From: Fragilaria crotonensis
Taxonomy: Eukaryota; Bacillariophyta; Fragilariophyceae; Fragilariales; Fragilariaceae
Assembly: GCA_022925895.1 (NCBI GenBank)
Contig: JAKSYS010000775.1
Span: 1 to 26,198, forward strand
Length of the DNA stretch: 26,198 nucleotides
Reading direction: 5' to 3'
Part shown: in pieces, positions 9,243 to 19,117 of the stretch
Position numbering within the stretch: position 1 is the first letter of the stretch
Layout: each line of letters begins with the position of its first letter
Notes under the pieces: model-generated
Databases searched by the model: none
The model's input: only the letters and a program-made list of their open reading frames with translations
Told to the model about the DNA's origin: nothing
Translations under genes and position numbers: made by a program

Positions 9243-11072
9243 ATGTCATCTGAGCAAGGAGACTTCTTTTTGGACAGTGGTGGTGCTTCGGGTTCAGATG
9301 CACTCGTTGAGTTCGACTGGGACGATGGGCTTGCTACGAATCTGCTCCAAGACGATTGTTTGTCTTCGACAAGAAGAATGGATGTTGGTGCCGATTGTGA
9401 CAATCATGATGACGACAGCGAAGACGTTGTCGATTGCGTCGTAGAAACAATGTTAAACATGGTGCACCTTGAAGCTACTGCAGGCGGGGGTGCAGCAGTG
9501 GTGTCTGAAGGCCAAAACGACATTGCACCAGAAGGACAAGAAGATGCCAGCATCAAGAAGCGTCGTGGACCAAAGAAGGTAGCGATGTGGACCGACGAAG
9601 ATGGTTCCAAACGCCCTTGTCTTCCAAGACAGACATTTTGGTATAGCCAGTATGTACTTCACCCAGATCTCGGAGATCCGCATTTTCACAAGATATTTCG
9701 TTTGCGCTTTCGGCTTCCGTACGAACAATTTGTTCAACTACACCAACGACTGGAGTCAGAACCTTCGTTTGCTCGGTGGCATGCTGGAAAAGTGAATCCG
9801 TGGTCGCGAATCGAAACAACTCCTATCTCATTGTTGCTGTTGACGTCCCTTCGATACCTAGGTAGAGGTTGGACTTTTGACGACTTGTCGGAGAATACGT
9901 CGATCAGTCAGGAGACAATCAGAGTGTTCTTTCACTTGTTCATTGCGTTTGGGAGTACTGTATTGTACACCGAGTATATTCGGCCGCCGACAACATGTGA
10001 TGAGGCAAGACATCACACATCAGAGTATTCGATGGCTGGATTTCCAGGAGCAATTGGAAGCACCGATGCAACTCACATCATGCTTGAACGTGTGCAATAT
10101 CGTCTTCGCCAAACGCACATCGGTTTCAAGATGTCGCACACGGCGAGGACGTACAATATTACGGTCAATCACCGTCGACAGATTCTGGCTACGACTGCAG
10201 GTCATCCGGCACGTTGGAACGACAAAACCCTCGCACTATTTGACAACTTTATGACGGACCTGAGGGATGGGCACATCATGAATGATATGTTTTTCAATCT
10301 CTACGAAGAGAATGGCGGCAACACAACTCAACAAAACCCCACAGTTGTAACAAGAAAATATCAGGGGGCATGGTTGTTGGTGGATAATGGATACCTTGCA
10401 TGGCCAACTACGGTGCCGCCAATAAAGACAACAAGCAGCAGAATCGAAATTCGTTTCTCGGGATGGCTGGAGTCGATGCGAAAGGATGTCGAATGTACGT
10501 TCGGCATCCTCAAAGGGCGATGGCGAATCCTTAAGACAGGCATACGACTGTCAGGCGTAGATTCGGCAGACAAGATTTTTCTAACATGTTGTGCTTTGCA
10601 CAACTGGCTTCTCGAAACAGATGGATTCACCAATAATTGGAATAATGGAATTCCCGCTTCTGATCCTTCCGTGCCAACTAGTGACTGGGATGGACCACTT
10701 GGTGAGCATGATCCAGATGACTTTGCGGTCATCCCCCGAGCAATTATGAATCTACACAATCCTGTGGCAATGCGATCGTATGATTTGTCGGGAATGGGAC
10801 CAGGAGCGGATACTGTGCTTGCCGCGGACACCAACAACAGCAACGTTTCCGAAGACATTCCTCTGGATGAAGCACACAACAATAACTCGACGTCCAATTC
10901 AGGAGCAACGTTAGTTCGGTCTCTGTCCCTAGCTGAATTTAGACGACGACTCATCATTCACTTTGCCATCGCATATCGGCGTCGCGAAATAAAATGGCCA
11001 ACGGTACCAAAACATCTAACGACGTCACGGAAGGAAACGACAACGACAACAGCAGCACTTGATCGTGAATAA
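9243..11072 (+). CDS. HARBI1-like PIF/Harbinger transposase (DDE_Tnp_4 nuclease)
   Basis: This enzyme cuts and rejoins the element's ends. The frame is 609 residues and open from the ATG at 9243. Residues 1-105 are acidic and low in complexity, followed by a basic stretch KKRRGPKK (105-112) that could be a nuclear signal. A helical DNA-binding region with a helix-turn-helix look lies at about 195-240 (RYLGRGWTFDDLSENTSISQ). The RNase H-like core shows all three acidic residues: D275 in GSTDATHI, D381 in LLVDNGYLAWP and E417 in MRKDVECTFGILKGRWRIL, spaced 106 and 35. The Harbinger hallmark RWNDKTLALFDNF is at 324-336. A Ser/Asn/Asp-rich tail follows residue 470. No frameshift or stop is seen, so activity is plausible. 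The accessory ORF lies convergent downstream. Confidence 0.95.
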   Translation: MSSEQGDFFLDSGGASGSDALVEFDWDDGLATNLLQDDCLSSTRRMDVGADCDNHDDDSEDVVDCVVETMLNMVHLEATAGGGAAVVSEGQNDIAPEGQEDASIKKRRGPKKVAMWTDEDGSKRPCLPRQTFWYSQYVLHPDLGDPHFHKIFRLRFRLPYEQFVQLHQRLESEPSFARWHAGKVNPWSRIETTPISLLLLTSLRYLGRGWTFDDLSENTSISQETIRVFFHLFIAFGSTVLYTEYIRPPTTCDEARHHTSEYSMAGFPGAIGSTDATHIMLERVQYRLRQTHIGFKMSHTARTYNITVNHRRQILATTAGHPARWNDKTLALFDNFMTDLRDGHIMNDMFFNLYEENGGNTTQQNPTVVTRKYQGAWLLVDNGYLAWPTTVPPIKTTSSRIEIRFSGWLESMRKDVECTFGILKGRWRILKTGIRLSGVDSADKIFLTCCALHNWLLETDGFTNNWNNGIPASDPSVPTSDWDGPLGEHDPDDFAVIPRAIMNLHNPVAMRSYDLSGMGPGADTVLAADTNNSNVSEDIPLDEAHNNNSTSNSGATLVRSLSLAEFRRRLIIHFAIAYRRREIKWPTVPKHLTTSRKETTTTTAALDRE

Positions 11073-11216
11073 CTCTACTACTAACAATACTACATCTAAC
11101 GATGTCACAAAGTGAACTACTAGCTAAGTGCTGCTGTAACCGCAATGCATAAGTAACTATAGATTGTCAGTGCTGCTTGTCGTACTGCCCTTTCTCCAAC
11201 AAATTTCGTTGCTTTG

Positions 11217-13121
11217 TTATTCGTGTAGATGGTGATCACTCCCTCCATCATTATCGTCGTCAAGAAGTGGAGACCCTTCATCATTCTTTAAATGCCATGT
11301 TGGAATGGAAAATCCGACGAGGTGGGCATGGGTTTCTTCGTATACCGACGATGATGTCGTTGCTGAAGCTTCTGATGCTGCTGGAGTTGTGATGTTGTTC
11401 GTATCGTCAGCAGCACACAACAACCTTGATTTTTTGTTGGACGAAATCGGAGTCGCGGAAGTAGTCTTCTCCTTTCCCTCGTCATCCAAAGTGAGATCAA
11501 TTTTAAATGGTGTTTCGCAAGAATCGTTGTTGTCGCCATCGCCACCAAGCACTCTTGCGATGGTTAGGTCAATGAAATTATTCGACGCTTTATGTTTTGT
11601 AGAGGCCGCAAGATCCTTCGCAACAATCTCTTCTTCGGCGCCAATTAATTCTGCAACCGCAGTCTTCAGTCCGTCATTCATTGCCTTCAGATTTTGAATC
11701 TGCAGTTTTCGTTCAGGGTCATCGATTGCGGTGATGCTAATCATGAACTTTTGTTCATTGATTAGCATTCGTTGAGCTGTCACCTTTTTCTGATACAACG
11801 ACAACACCCTATCGTTCATTTTAAAGTGTTGTCGTTGCTCAATTAGCATCTTCGATTGAGCGATTCCTGCGATCATTATTTTTTGTTGCATCGAAGTTGC
11901 ATCTGGCAGAATGGTACTGACCTGACGAGGTTCTTGTACTCGAAGCACGTCAGGAACAGTACCCTTGCTTTCAATCACGGTCGCCTTCCTTTTGCTGTCT
12001 CTTTCCGCTAAGCGGAGGGCAGCACGACTATCGCCAGAATCCTGCGAGGGAAGCACAGTCATAAGCAGCTCGGAGCGATATGGAATCATAGGTGGCGGGA
12101 CGATAGGACCAAGTAAAGCAAACGCAATGAAACCTGGGAATGTCCAGTCATCTGGCATTAAATCACCCCCATCATCAAACTCCTCGTCGTCGTTGAATGT
12201 GAGTTCGTCTTCTTCGCCACCACCCTCCTCCTCGGCATCGATTGGTGGATCAAATGTACTGTGAGTTGTACTCACATTCGTGGTGGCACTGATTAAGCTG
12301 GTGGCAGTAGTGGAGGCGTCATCGTGAATTCCTCCTTCTCTGCTTAAACGGTCACCATCGGGAATGGCGATAGACACACCAACAGGAGATGCACGTGTTG
12401 TAGTTGTCGAGACCACTGCGGGTAAAGTAGTTGTTTTCATTGCCTTGTTCCTCTCAGGGTTAGTCACAAGCATAACAAACATACGCTTTCTTACATAGAC
12501 ATAGTAGTCGTCCATAGACATCCCAGACGGAAGATTACCAGTTGTTGCATACGACTTGTATGGACTCCTTTTGTTCACTACTGCCGAAAGCGCCTTTTTT
12601 CCGTTTTTTATGTGCTCTTGTGCACGAGAGAGAAGAGATCTGCCTTTGATAGGTGTGCATTTGTTCAGTAGCATGGAGTTTGACTGCAGCAGTGTCAGAT
12701 TGATGTGATGTGGTTGACTTCCAACAAAGATACTCGTGTCGGGAATCCAATGAAGGAACGGTTTCAATATAAGTGTTGTGGCGGATTGGTTGCGATTATT
12801 GCCACCCGCCGATGCAGCTGTCTGCTGATTACTTGTTTGTTGCACGATGTCAGCAGTGTCGTACATATACGCAAACAGACCCGTACCGTCAACAAGTTGT
12901 TGACTGAGACCGACAGAATCCGGATCGCCATGAATACCAAAGTACTGGTCAGCAATTAATCTTTCTTGTGTATGCTTTGTCATCGCCGTACCGTTTCGGA
13001 AACAGGCATTCTGAAAGGAGACAAAACTTGCAAAACCTTGAAGCTCCTTTTGAAGCGAAGCCCCGCCGAGAAACTTCATGGGTGACGATACCTTCTTCCT
13101 ACTAGTAGATACAGGCCTCAT
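11217..13121 (-). CDS. Harbinger second ORF: acidic accessory protein with two SIM-like motifs
   Basis: The gene is inside the transposon and convergent with the transposase. Harbinger elements usually encode a Myb/trihelix DNA-binding partner that imports and targets the transposase. I see no Myb/SANT fold here. The protein is about 634 residues from the ATG at 13121 (MRPVSTSRKK); an upstream in-frame ATG at 13265 adds a hydrophobic, leader-like stretch I think is untranslated, and another ATG lies at 13079. Features: a conserved-looking N-terminal block (FLGGASLQKELQGFASFVSF), basic SRAQEHIKNGKK, an acidic run (EEEGGGEEDELTFNDDEEFDD), a helical region (MIAGIAQSKMLIEQRQHFK onward), then FIDLTIARVLGG (about 11549-11580) and FKIDLTLDDEGK (about 11479-11511). 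The IDLT cores with adjacent acids resemble SUMO-interaction motifs. Function is inferred only from position. Confidence 0.75.
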   Translation of the reverse strand: MRPVSTSRKKVSSPMKFLGGASLQKELQGFASFVSFQNACFRNGTAMTKHTQERLIADQYFGIHGDPDSVGLSQQLVDGTGLFAYMYDTADIVQQTSNQQTAASAGGNNRNQSATTLILKPFLHWIPDTSIFVGSQPHHINLTLLQSNSMLLNKCTPIKGRSLLSRAQEHIKNGKKALSAVVNKRSPYKSYATTGNLPSGMSMDDYYVYVRKRMFVMLVTNPERNKAMKTTTLPAVVSTTTTRASPVGVSIAIPDGDRLSREGGIHDDASTTATSLISATTNVSTTHSTFDPPIDAEEEGGGEEDELTFNDDEEFDDGGDLMPDDWTFPGFIAFALLGPIVPPPMIPYRSELLMTVLPSQDSGDSRAALRLAERDSKRKATVIESKGTVPDVLRVQEPRQVSTILPDATSMQQKIMIAGIAQSKMLIEQRQHFKMNDRVLSLYQKKVTAQRMLINEQKFMISITAIDDPERKLQIQNLKAMNDGLKTAVAELIGAEEEIVAKDLAASTKHKASNNFIDLTIARVLGGDGDNNDSCETPFKIDLTLDDEGKEKTTSATPISSNKKSRLLCAADDTNNITTPAASEASATTSSSVYEETHAHLVGFSIPTWHLKNDEGSPLLDDDNDGGSDHHLHE

Positions 13122-13391
13122 GAAGATATGGAGAGAACAAGTAACAACAACGTGCAGCAGAGAGACAAGGAGGCAATTACAAGAGGACAAAGGAACAAAA
13201 AGTGAGATTTGTGGAGGTAATGGCACGAAGTTAAAGATCTTCGTATTATTTATCGGACGATGCAAGGATCTTGAACAGGATTTGGTATTTGACTCATTCG
13301 ATTGACTGTTTTGTTGCGATTCACTATAAGGCAGGTAAAACCAAAAAACACCAACGAAGGTGACTATGATTTTTGTTTTTGTTTCTCGAGT

Positions 13392-13413
13392 TTTCGTATA
13401 AGGGTGGGCCTCA
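13392..13413 (-). repeat. Right TIR and TSD (TCA) of the intact Harbinger element
   Basis: 13392-13410 is the exact reverse complement of 8631-8649, followed by TCA. Similarity stops beyond this point. Confidence 0.9.
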
Positions 13414-13810
13414 GCGCCACTTGTGCAACAAAAATTACCTAAATTATACCCACCCCAAAATTAGAGTACAGTAAAATTATACGGGGACCCCCCGTTACAC
13501 TCCCCTACATAATACCACTTCGGTGGAATTTCCGTACTTTTGTACAAGTATTCTATGGTCCAAACTCGCGTAACCACCATGCACTGTCGTGTTGCTGGTA
13601 TCTTGCTTGAAGGTGAGAGATCAGAGAGAGATTGTCGTAAAGACGTGCCAGGCTGCCGCCATCATGAATTCATGATTGCAGATTCAGGTGGAGCACATGA
13701 ATGCTTGCCATAGTTGTAAGTGCCAACTTGCAGGGAAAATTGAGAGTCGTAAATTGTAAGACATCTAAGGGTCGCCGATTTGTAGCCCATTTTCTTAACA
13801 TCTCATACGC
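13414..13810. other. Intergenic, between the Harbinger element and the DDT gene
   Basis: No gene is visible. It contains the 3' side of the minus-strand DDT gene, a small hairpin (CCACTTCGGTGG at about 13519-13530) and a C/G-rich run near 13482-13505. Confidence 0.5.
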
Positions 13811-16800
13811 TTAGTACCAGTCATGCTGATTGGCCTGTTGCCAAGCATTCATTCTTCGGGTCGTCCTCATGCTCGAACCTCCTGCTTCATAGCCCGAAAC
13901 TCTGTCGCTGCGTCCTTTCTGCTTGGTGGTACTTGCGTCGACAAAGGCCCAACAGTTTCGGCACAGCAGATCGAGAGCAAGGGCAAGGACCCCTGTGCTT
14001 GTGCAGGTGTTGACTATCTCGAGGAATATATCGCGACTTTGCCGTGAATTCCACAAAGTCTTCACATCTTTGTCGATAGACTCCAATTCTACATCGAAGC
14101 GAGCATTGTGATCGGATAGAATGCTGCCGGCATCTCGATTAGATGGGACCATCGTATCAGGGAACCCACCTGTAAGTTCAAGCAAAGCACTCTCGAGGGT
14201 CAGAAGGCCGCGCATCGCACCCTGAAAGTCGTAGCAATCATCCCTCATAAATGTTATCCACAAATTCCGTGCTCCACTCTTTCCCCAATTGTTGTCATAG
14301 CACAGAGCCTTGAGTGGATTGTACAGTTCTTGCTCACGCCTGACCATAAGGCGAGCAAGATACATCGGGGTAGCCGACAGACCCGCGTCGGCGGCCTTCC
14401 CGCAGTGACGACCTATCGAGTTCCGGTAGCTCAGGAAAGCGGCATCGTGTTCGAAATAACCCTTGTCGTTGTCCTTCCACTTCTTGTAGCGGCAGATGCT
14501 CTCAATCAACTCTGTGCTAGTCAGGAAGATCTCTCCTCCACCGCGATCCAGAACTGTCTTCCAAAGAGGGTAGGTTACAACACCAGTATTTGAAGAACCC
14601 TCCTGCGAATTTATATCATCGTACTGCTTCCATCCAACTACAACGCCGATATGATAATGTGCCACGGCAGGTTGCTTGTTGAGATCAACAACCATTCTGA
14701 CACGTACTCTTGACCCAATTGCTGTTGTCATGCCTTCCACGAGACTCAAAGATACGACTGTCGACTCATCTGAGTCGAAAGCTTTGATTGCCATGGTCAA
14801 CATCTCCTGGTCCCCACTTGTGAACAACTTTTCGTCCGGAGACACTTCATCGTTGTCTGCGTCATCAGCGTCGGATGGCTGTTCCAGCGATTTTTCTACT
14901 TCAGGTACAAGCACAGGCGAATGCGACGATTCCGCTGTGTCCCCATCAGCGCCACCTTCTTCGTCTGGGGCAGACCGAGCAAGTCCAGAATTCTCCAAGG
15001 CCTCTTTGAGATTGGTTTTGAGGCAGCGCTCTCTAATACCTCGATCGTCCAGATTTTTCGCAAGACGTTTGAGGGCTTTCTCAGTTGCATGACCGCCCCA
15101 GTATCGCTTGACAAGGCATTTTGATTGGCCAGACCTGTGAAATTCTTTACGCGAGAAACTCAGGAAAGAGCTCTTGGTCTCATAATCTGTATCAAGCTCG
15201 AGCAGGTCGACTTCCTTTTCCTCTGTCCCGAGAATGATTTCGTTCAACGGTTTCATCAAGTCGACGTATCCTTCATGTTGATTCAGCCGACCAGAACCAT
15301 TCTCAAGCAGGTATTGTGCTTCGACCCACACCCGGGCACTCCCATCGTTCTCGAAATGCCAGACGCAGTTCCTAAATCGGTCTTGGCCGAGGGGTTCCGT
15401 TCTGATGAAGCATTTATTCATTTTCGCAACAAGGTCCTTTCTTGCTTCTATGACCCGTTTTCTTCGTTCAGCTGCCTTGAGTTCTAGAGCGGCATCTCGC
15501 AAGAGGCCGATCGTCCACACGCCACCAGTAGACTCGTCTGGTCCGCACAGCTTCGCTTGTTTGGCAACCCGGATGGCAGCTTTGAGAGATTTCACGGTTC
15601 CATCCTCGATTGCCTCCCTTAATTGTTCCAACGCGCTATCTCGAACTTCGCCTATTGTGTCTTCAGATTCACGGATCTGCTCAATCTCACGTCGCAAACG
15701 ATCAAGTCTCCGGGAAGCTTCCCTACCAAGCTCGAATACATCAACACCGTCAAACGTTTTGAGCTCATTTTCCTTCACGCGGAGCTCTTCGTCATCTCTG
15801 TCGCCGATCTCTTCCATACTAATCACGACCACGGAATGAGTATCAAAAGCAGCTTGCTCCTGCATCTTCGTCACCATCACATTTACCTCAGTTTTGTTGT
15901 AGCTTTGAGGCGTAGGGAGTGCCGCATATTCAGCCTTACTATCCTCGTCGAATTCAATGATGTCTTCTTCAGTCAGTTCGTCGATAACCGCATAGGAGTA
16001 TTCGTTCGTTCTTTGATTGAGCTTTCGCAATTCGTTCCTCTTCTGATTAAGAAACTGCTCTCGCGCTTCAGCAGCCAGAGCCTCACGAGCTGCTTGATCT
16101 GCGGCTGCGGCTTCCTCACGCGCCTCTCGTTTTGCCCGACGCTCTTCGGCGTCAAGGGCTTTTACTGCACTATGCCTTTGCTTGTAGTTCGAGTCAACGA
16201 CTTCATGGACTTTCACTGTATCGTATGCAGCATCAACCAAGATTTTGAGGATACACAATTTCTCAACCGTTGAGAGCTCGAGATACCAGCCGCCTCTGGT
16301 CAAACGATCCGATGCACTTTCAGCTGGACATACGAAGTCAAATACGGCGGTGCACTCTGTCGAAACTCTGCATGACGCTTCCGACTCCCTCTTCTTGCGC
16401 TCGCCTACTGACATGGGTGGCAACCCCTTTGAATCCCTAAGTTTGTCATCGACCAGGTTCCTCATATGCTTGTAACCGTGAAGGATTCTGCAGACAGCAG
16501 CACCAGCAAGCTGAGGCCATGCAAATGAATTCACAAGATCTGAGGCAGGAAGTGGCTTCGAAGGAGGCAACAACAAGTCGACAAGTGTCGGGACCGGCTT
16601 TTCAGGAATGGCGGTCTTCACAGGCTCTTCATTTTCGTCCACTTCTGCCTTCCAGAATCATTCTTCGAATCACCAGTGTCCCCGTCTTCGTCGTCAGACT
16701 CATCATCTGAATCATCCTCATCATCTGAGTCCAGGTCGGCGACTGCGACAACGTCTCCAGAGTCATCCATCTTCGCCATAAGGATCGCAATCCTGTCAAT

Positions 16801-18596
16801 AGTTGCTGTACGCTGTTGCACTACGGACTTAGTGTTGACTTTCCTGCCGTACAACTCTGGTCTTGCCTCCCTAACTCTATCCATCAACCAGACGGCCGCT
16901 CGTTTGGCGAACATCGCGAAGTCTGGTTTCCAATCAGTCAGGGCCTTCTTGAGATACGCCTTTACCCAACGATTCGCCGCTATCGATGAGGCTGTCTTGA
17001 TCACCTGCTTGATTTGTCTGCCATTGCTAACGTGAATGGCACGAACTTCCTCCAGCGCTTGCAACCAGCTCGATGTGAGCAACGGGTCTTCGTCGACGGA
17101 CAATAACGCCCCAAAATCAACCTTAATTACCGGCATCAAAGGGTCAACGTTGGCGCTAGCGACGTCTCCTTCTTCTCTCTGATTCGGCTCATCAGCATCA
17201 AGAATGCTCCACCACCAGTCGTCACTCGATACATCAGACAGCAGAAGCTTCAACAGAGCGAGGTGGGCTTCTGCGAGGTACACTGGAGGTTGTTGAGTTG
17301 CATCAAGTTCGGGCGGACGGAATGTCAAGGCTGCAACAAAATCATCCAACTGAATTGGATGAAGACTGAGCGCTCTACTAAATGTACAAAGAAAGTCCCA
17401 CACCATCAGCAGATCAGCAATGCAGTGGTCCGGTATACCTGGGAATCCTTCTAAATCAGGGGTTCGAGCAGCTGGGCAGGTCGCCGGCGAGATGGTACGA
17501 TCCTCCGAGCTCTTCTCGGCAAGTTCTTCGTTGAGGACGTCATCATCTACGGGATACTGCTTCTCCAGTTGCTCGTTCCGAAAGTCGTCAAGGGCTTTTG
17601 TTGCCTTTTCGTGCGACTTCATGAATTTGTCTAGTTCCTTACGAAGTTTTCGCTTTCCGCTTCCGCATCTCGTGAGCTTGATGGACGGATCTTATTGGTG
17701 GCCAACTTTCCCTGTTTGGTCTTTCTGCGCCGCAAGGTTGAGGAAGCGGGCCACTTCCACCATAGATCGATATCGTCTATTGTCACAGAAAAAATTGACA
17801 TCGTATCGACCATCGCTCTTCTTCGTGACACGTGAACTGAAGGCAGCAAGCTGCGAGCGCCTCCCTTTCGTGGAACAGAAACTTAGATGCATCAATGTTC
17901 GTTACAAAAAGATTACTTGTAAAACGCTTACCTCCAACCTCTTCAATGTAATTGGCAAGATCCGACATGGCCTTGGCTTCGCGCTCGACCACAGTCATGT
18001 CTGCACCATTTTTGGTGTCGGCTTTCTTGGATGGACGGCGATTGGTGTCATCAACAGAATTGGACTTCCGCTTTTTGCTGTCATCCCCGAAAGGGCAATG
18101 CTGCGTAGCTTGTTTGGCTAGAGATTCATCAATCTTGCCCAGCATGTCGCAAACTTCATTGCGGTGTGTTCTTGCAATGGGTGCGAACTTCGTTTTTCTA
18201 TAAAGGATAGAACAAGATTCAAGTCAGGTAAAGTAACATATGTGTTTTTGCACCTGGGTTCGTCTTGGTTCGCACAACAGGATGGAAGTCGTTGTTGATC
18301 GAACGTTGCAGCCTTTCCAATTCAAACCCTTACCTCTCGATGTGTCGATTGTAAACACCACCGATATCTCTTGCAAACTTTTCCCATCCCGACCGACCGT
18401 ATTTGTAGATCCCTGTATCTAAGTTTTCCCCCAGAGAAGCCAGGTCAAAGACATCTTCAGCAGTGGACTTCTTGGCACATTCTTGAAAGGGATCGCTGTT
18501 AGGCAAGTCCCAAGCACGGGACAAAATCTTAGTCATTTTCTTGACTTGCTTCCGTCGCTTGACTTCTTTATCATCTGCGACTGCCTTGTCTGCCAT
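13811..18596 (-). CDS. MBD/TAM-like, DDT and WHIM domain chromatin-remodelling subunit (BAZ2-like order)
   Basis: This is probably an ISWI-type remodeller partner; DDT-WHIM proteins bind the ISWI ATPase and linker DNA. Exons are 18596-18334, 18197-17932 and 17864-13811, with introns of 136 and 67 nt whose junctions keep frame. The product is about 1,527 aa if three frame changes are discounted. N-terminus: basic MADKAVADDKEVKRRKQVKK, unknown function. An MBD/TAM-like segment spans about 17845-17735 (SDGRYDVNFFCDNRRYRS, then VEVARFLNL). DDT spans about 17445-17233 (IADLLMVWDFLCTFSRALSL, then LDDFVAAL). WHIM1 is near 16290-16180 (YLELSTVEKLCILKILVD), followed by a long charged coil. A WHIM2-like block lies near 15460-15320 (PLGQDRFRNCVWHF). 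No PHD or bromodomain is seen. Frame changes: near 17745 and 17665 (compensating) and near 16650 (one base apparently missing). The ATG at 18677 is an alternative start. Confidence 0.85.
17865..17931 (-). other. Intron 2 of the DDT gene (67 nt)
   Basis: GTAAGC donor after YIEEVG and acceptor CACGAAAG. This acceptor, rather than the nearer CTTCAG or CTCGCAG, is the one that keeps frame into the MBD-like segment. Confidence 0.7.
18198..18333 (-). other. Intron 1 of the DDT gene (136 nt)
   Basis: GTAAGG donor after YNRHIE and acceptor TTTATAG. Joining gives a continuous frame (HIERKTKFAPIARTHRNEV) in phase 2. Confidence 0.8.
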
Positions 18597-19117
18597 TTTG
18601 GAGCGGATGTCAGGGTGTGCACAGCTTGAACAGACGCCGATCCAGCGTTCAAAAAGGCGAGGGTTTGATGCCAACAACGACTCTGATTAAGGAAATGGGA
18701 TAGTATGCACTTTGGCATTGTATGTTGTATGTCATGCATTAGTTGGCGCAAGTTGCATACCGCCTACTGTACCCGGCGTCCGACATACAAGTACTCGGAG
18801 TACTTCGCAACCGTTGTGGAAAACTCAGAGTGTGGTGACTACGTACAAGTACTGTAGTAGTTACTAAGTACTCTACTACTGTACTACGGAGTACTACACT
18901 GGAAGCTACTTGTTGTACATACTAGTCGTACAGTGTACATCCGTTCATGTATGCATATTTTAGTGAGGAGTCTGGAGTCTGGAATGATCCTCCAATGACT
19001 TCTGGCTCTAATTTAATCTCCAGTAATAGACATACTCCAGTACACTCGTCGCACGAAGTGTATTACAACATCGTGATACTTTGCGTGTATCATTATCATA
19101 GTCTTCCATCTTCCAAG
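18597..19117. promoter_or_regulatory. Shared upstream region of the divergent DDT and AP-4 mu genes
   Basis: The two genes are transcribed away from each other across about 520 bp. The middle (18770-18960) is packed with GTAC words, including an exact GTACTCGGAGTAC at 18791-18803 and AGTACTCTACTACTGTACTA further on. No TATA box is evident. A bidirectional promoter is an inference from layout; the words may be mere intergenic repeats. Confidence 0.45.

Larger units (their letters stand above)
8631..13410. mobile_element. Apparently complete PIF/Harbinger-type DNA transposon (4,780 bp)
   Basis: The ends are inverted repeats: 19 bp perfect (GGCCCACCCTTATACGAAA at 8631-8649, reverse complement at 13392-13410). 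After a short gap they extend into a shared AAACAAAAACAAAA tract, giving about 42-46 bp of imperfect TIR. TCA flanks both ends (8628-8630 and 13411-13413) as a 3-bp target duplication. It carries a HARBI1-like transposase on + (9243-11072) and an ORF on - (13121-11217), tail to tail with a 144-bp gap between stops. Both ORFs are open and intronless, so the copy looks young and potentially autonomous. The TSD is TCA rather than the common TWA or CWG. Confidence 0.9.

Noticed and set aside
12535..13305. In-frame N-terminal extension and opposite-strand ORFs around the Harbinger second ORF
   Set aside because: The extension from 13265 is hydrophobic and unlike the rest. The opposite-strand frames are shadows of the long coding frame.
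17440..17480. GGGGTTCGAGCAGC as a tRNA T-arm
   Set aside because: It has no matching A box or acceptor stem and lies inside the DDT coding region.
13811..17622. Plus-strand ORFs opposite the DDT gene (up to 233 codons)
   Set aside because: They are Ser/Phe-rich mirror frames of a charged coding sequence.
17735..17775. Small intron to explain the frame change after FLNL
   Set aside because: The only GT-AG choices have the wrong length or remove conserved MBD-like residues.
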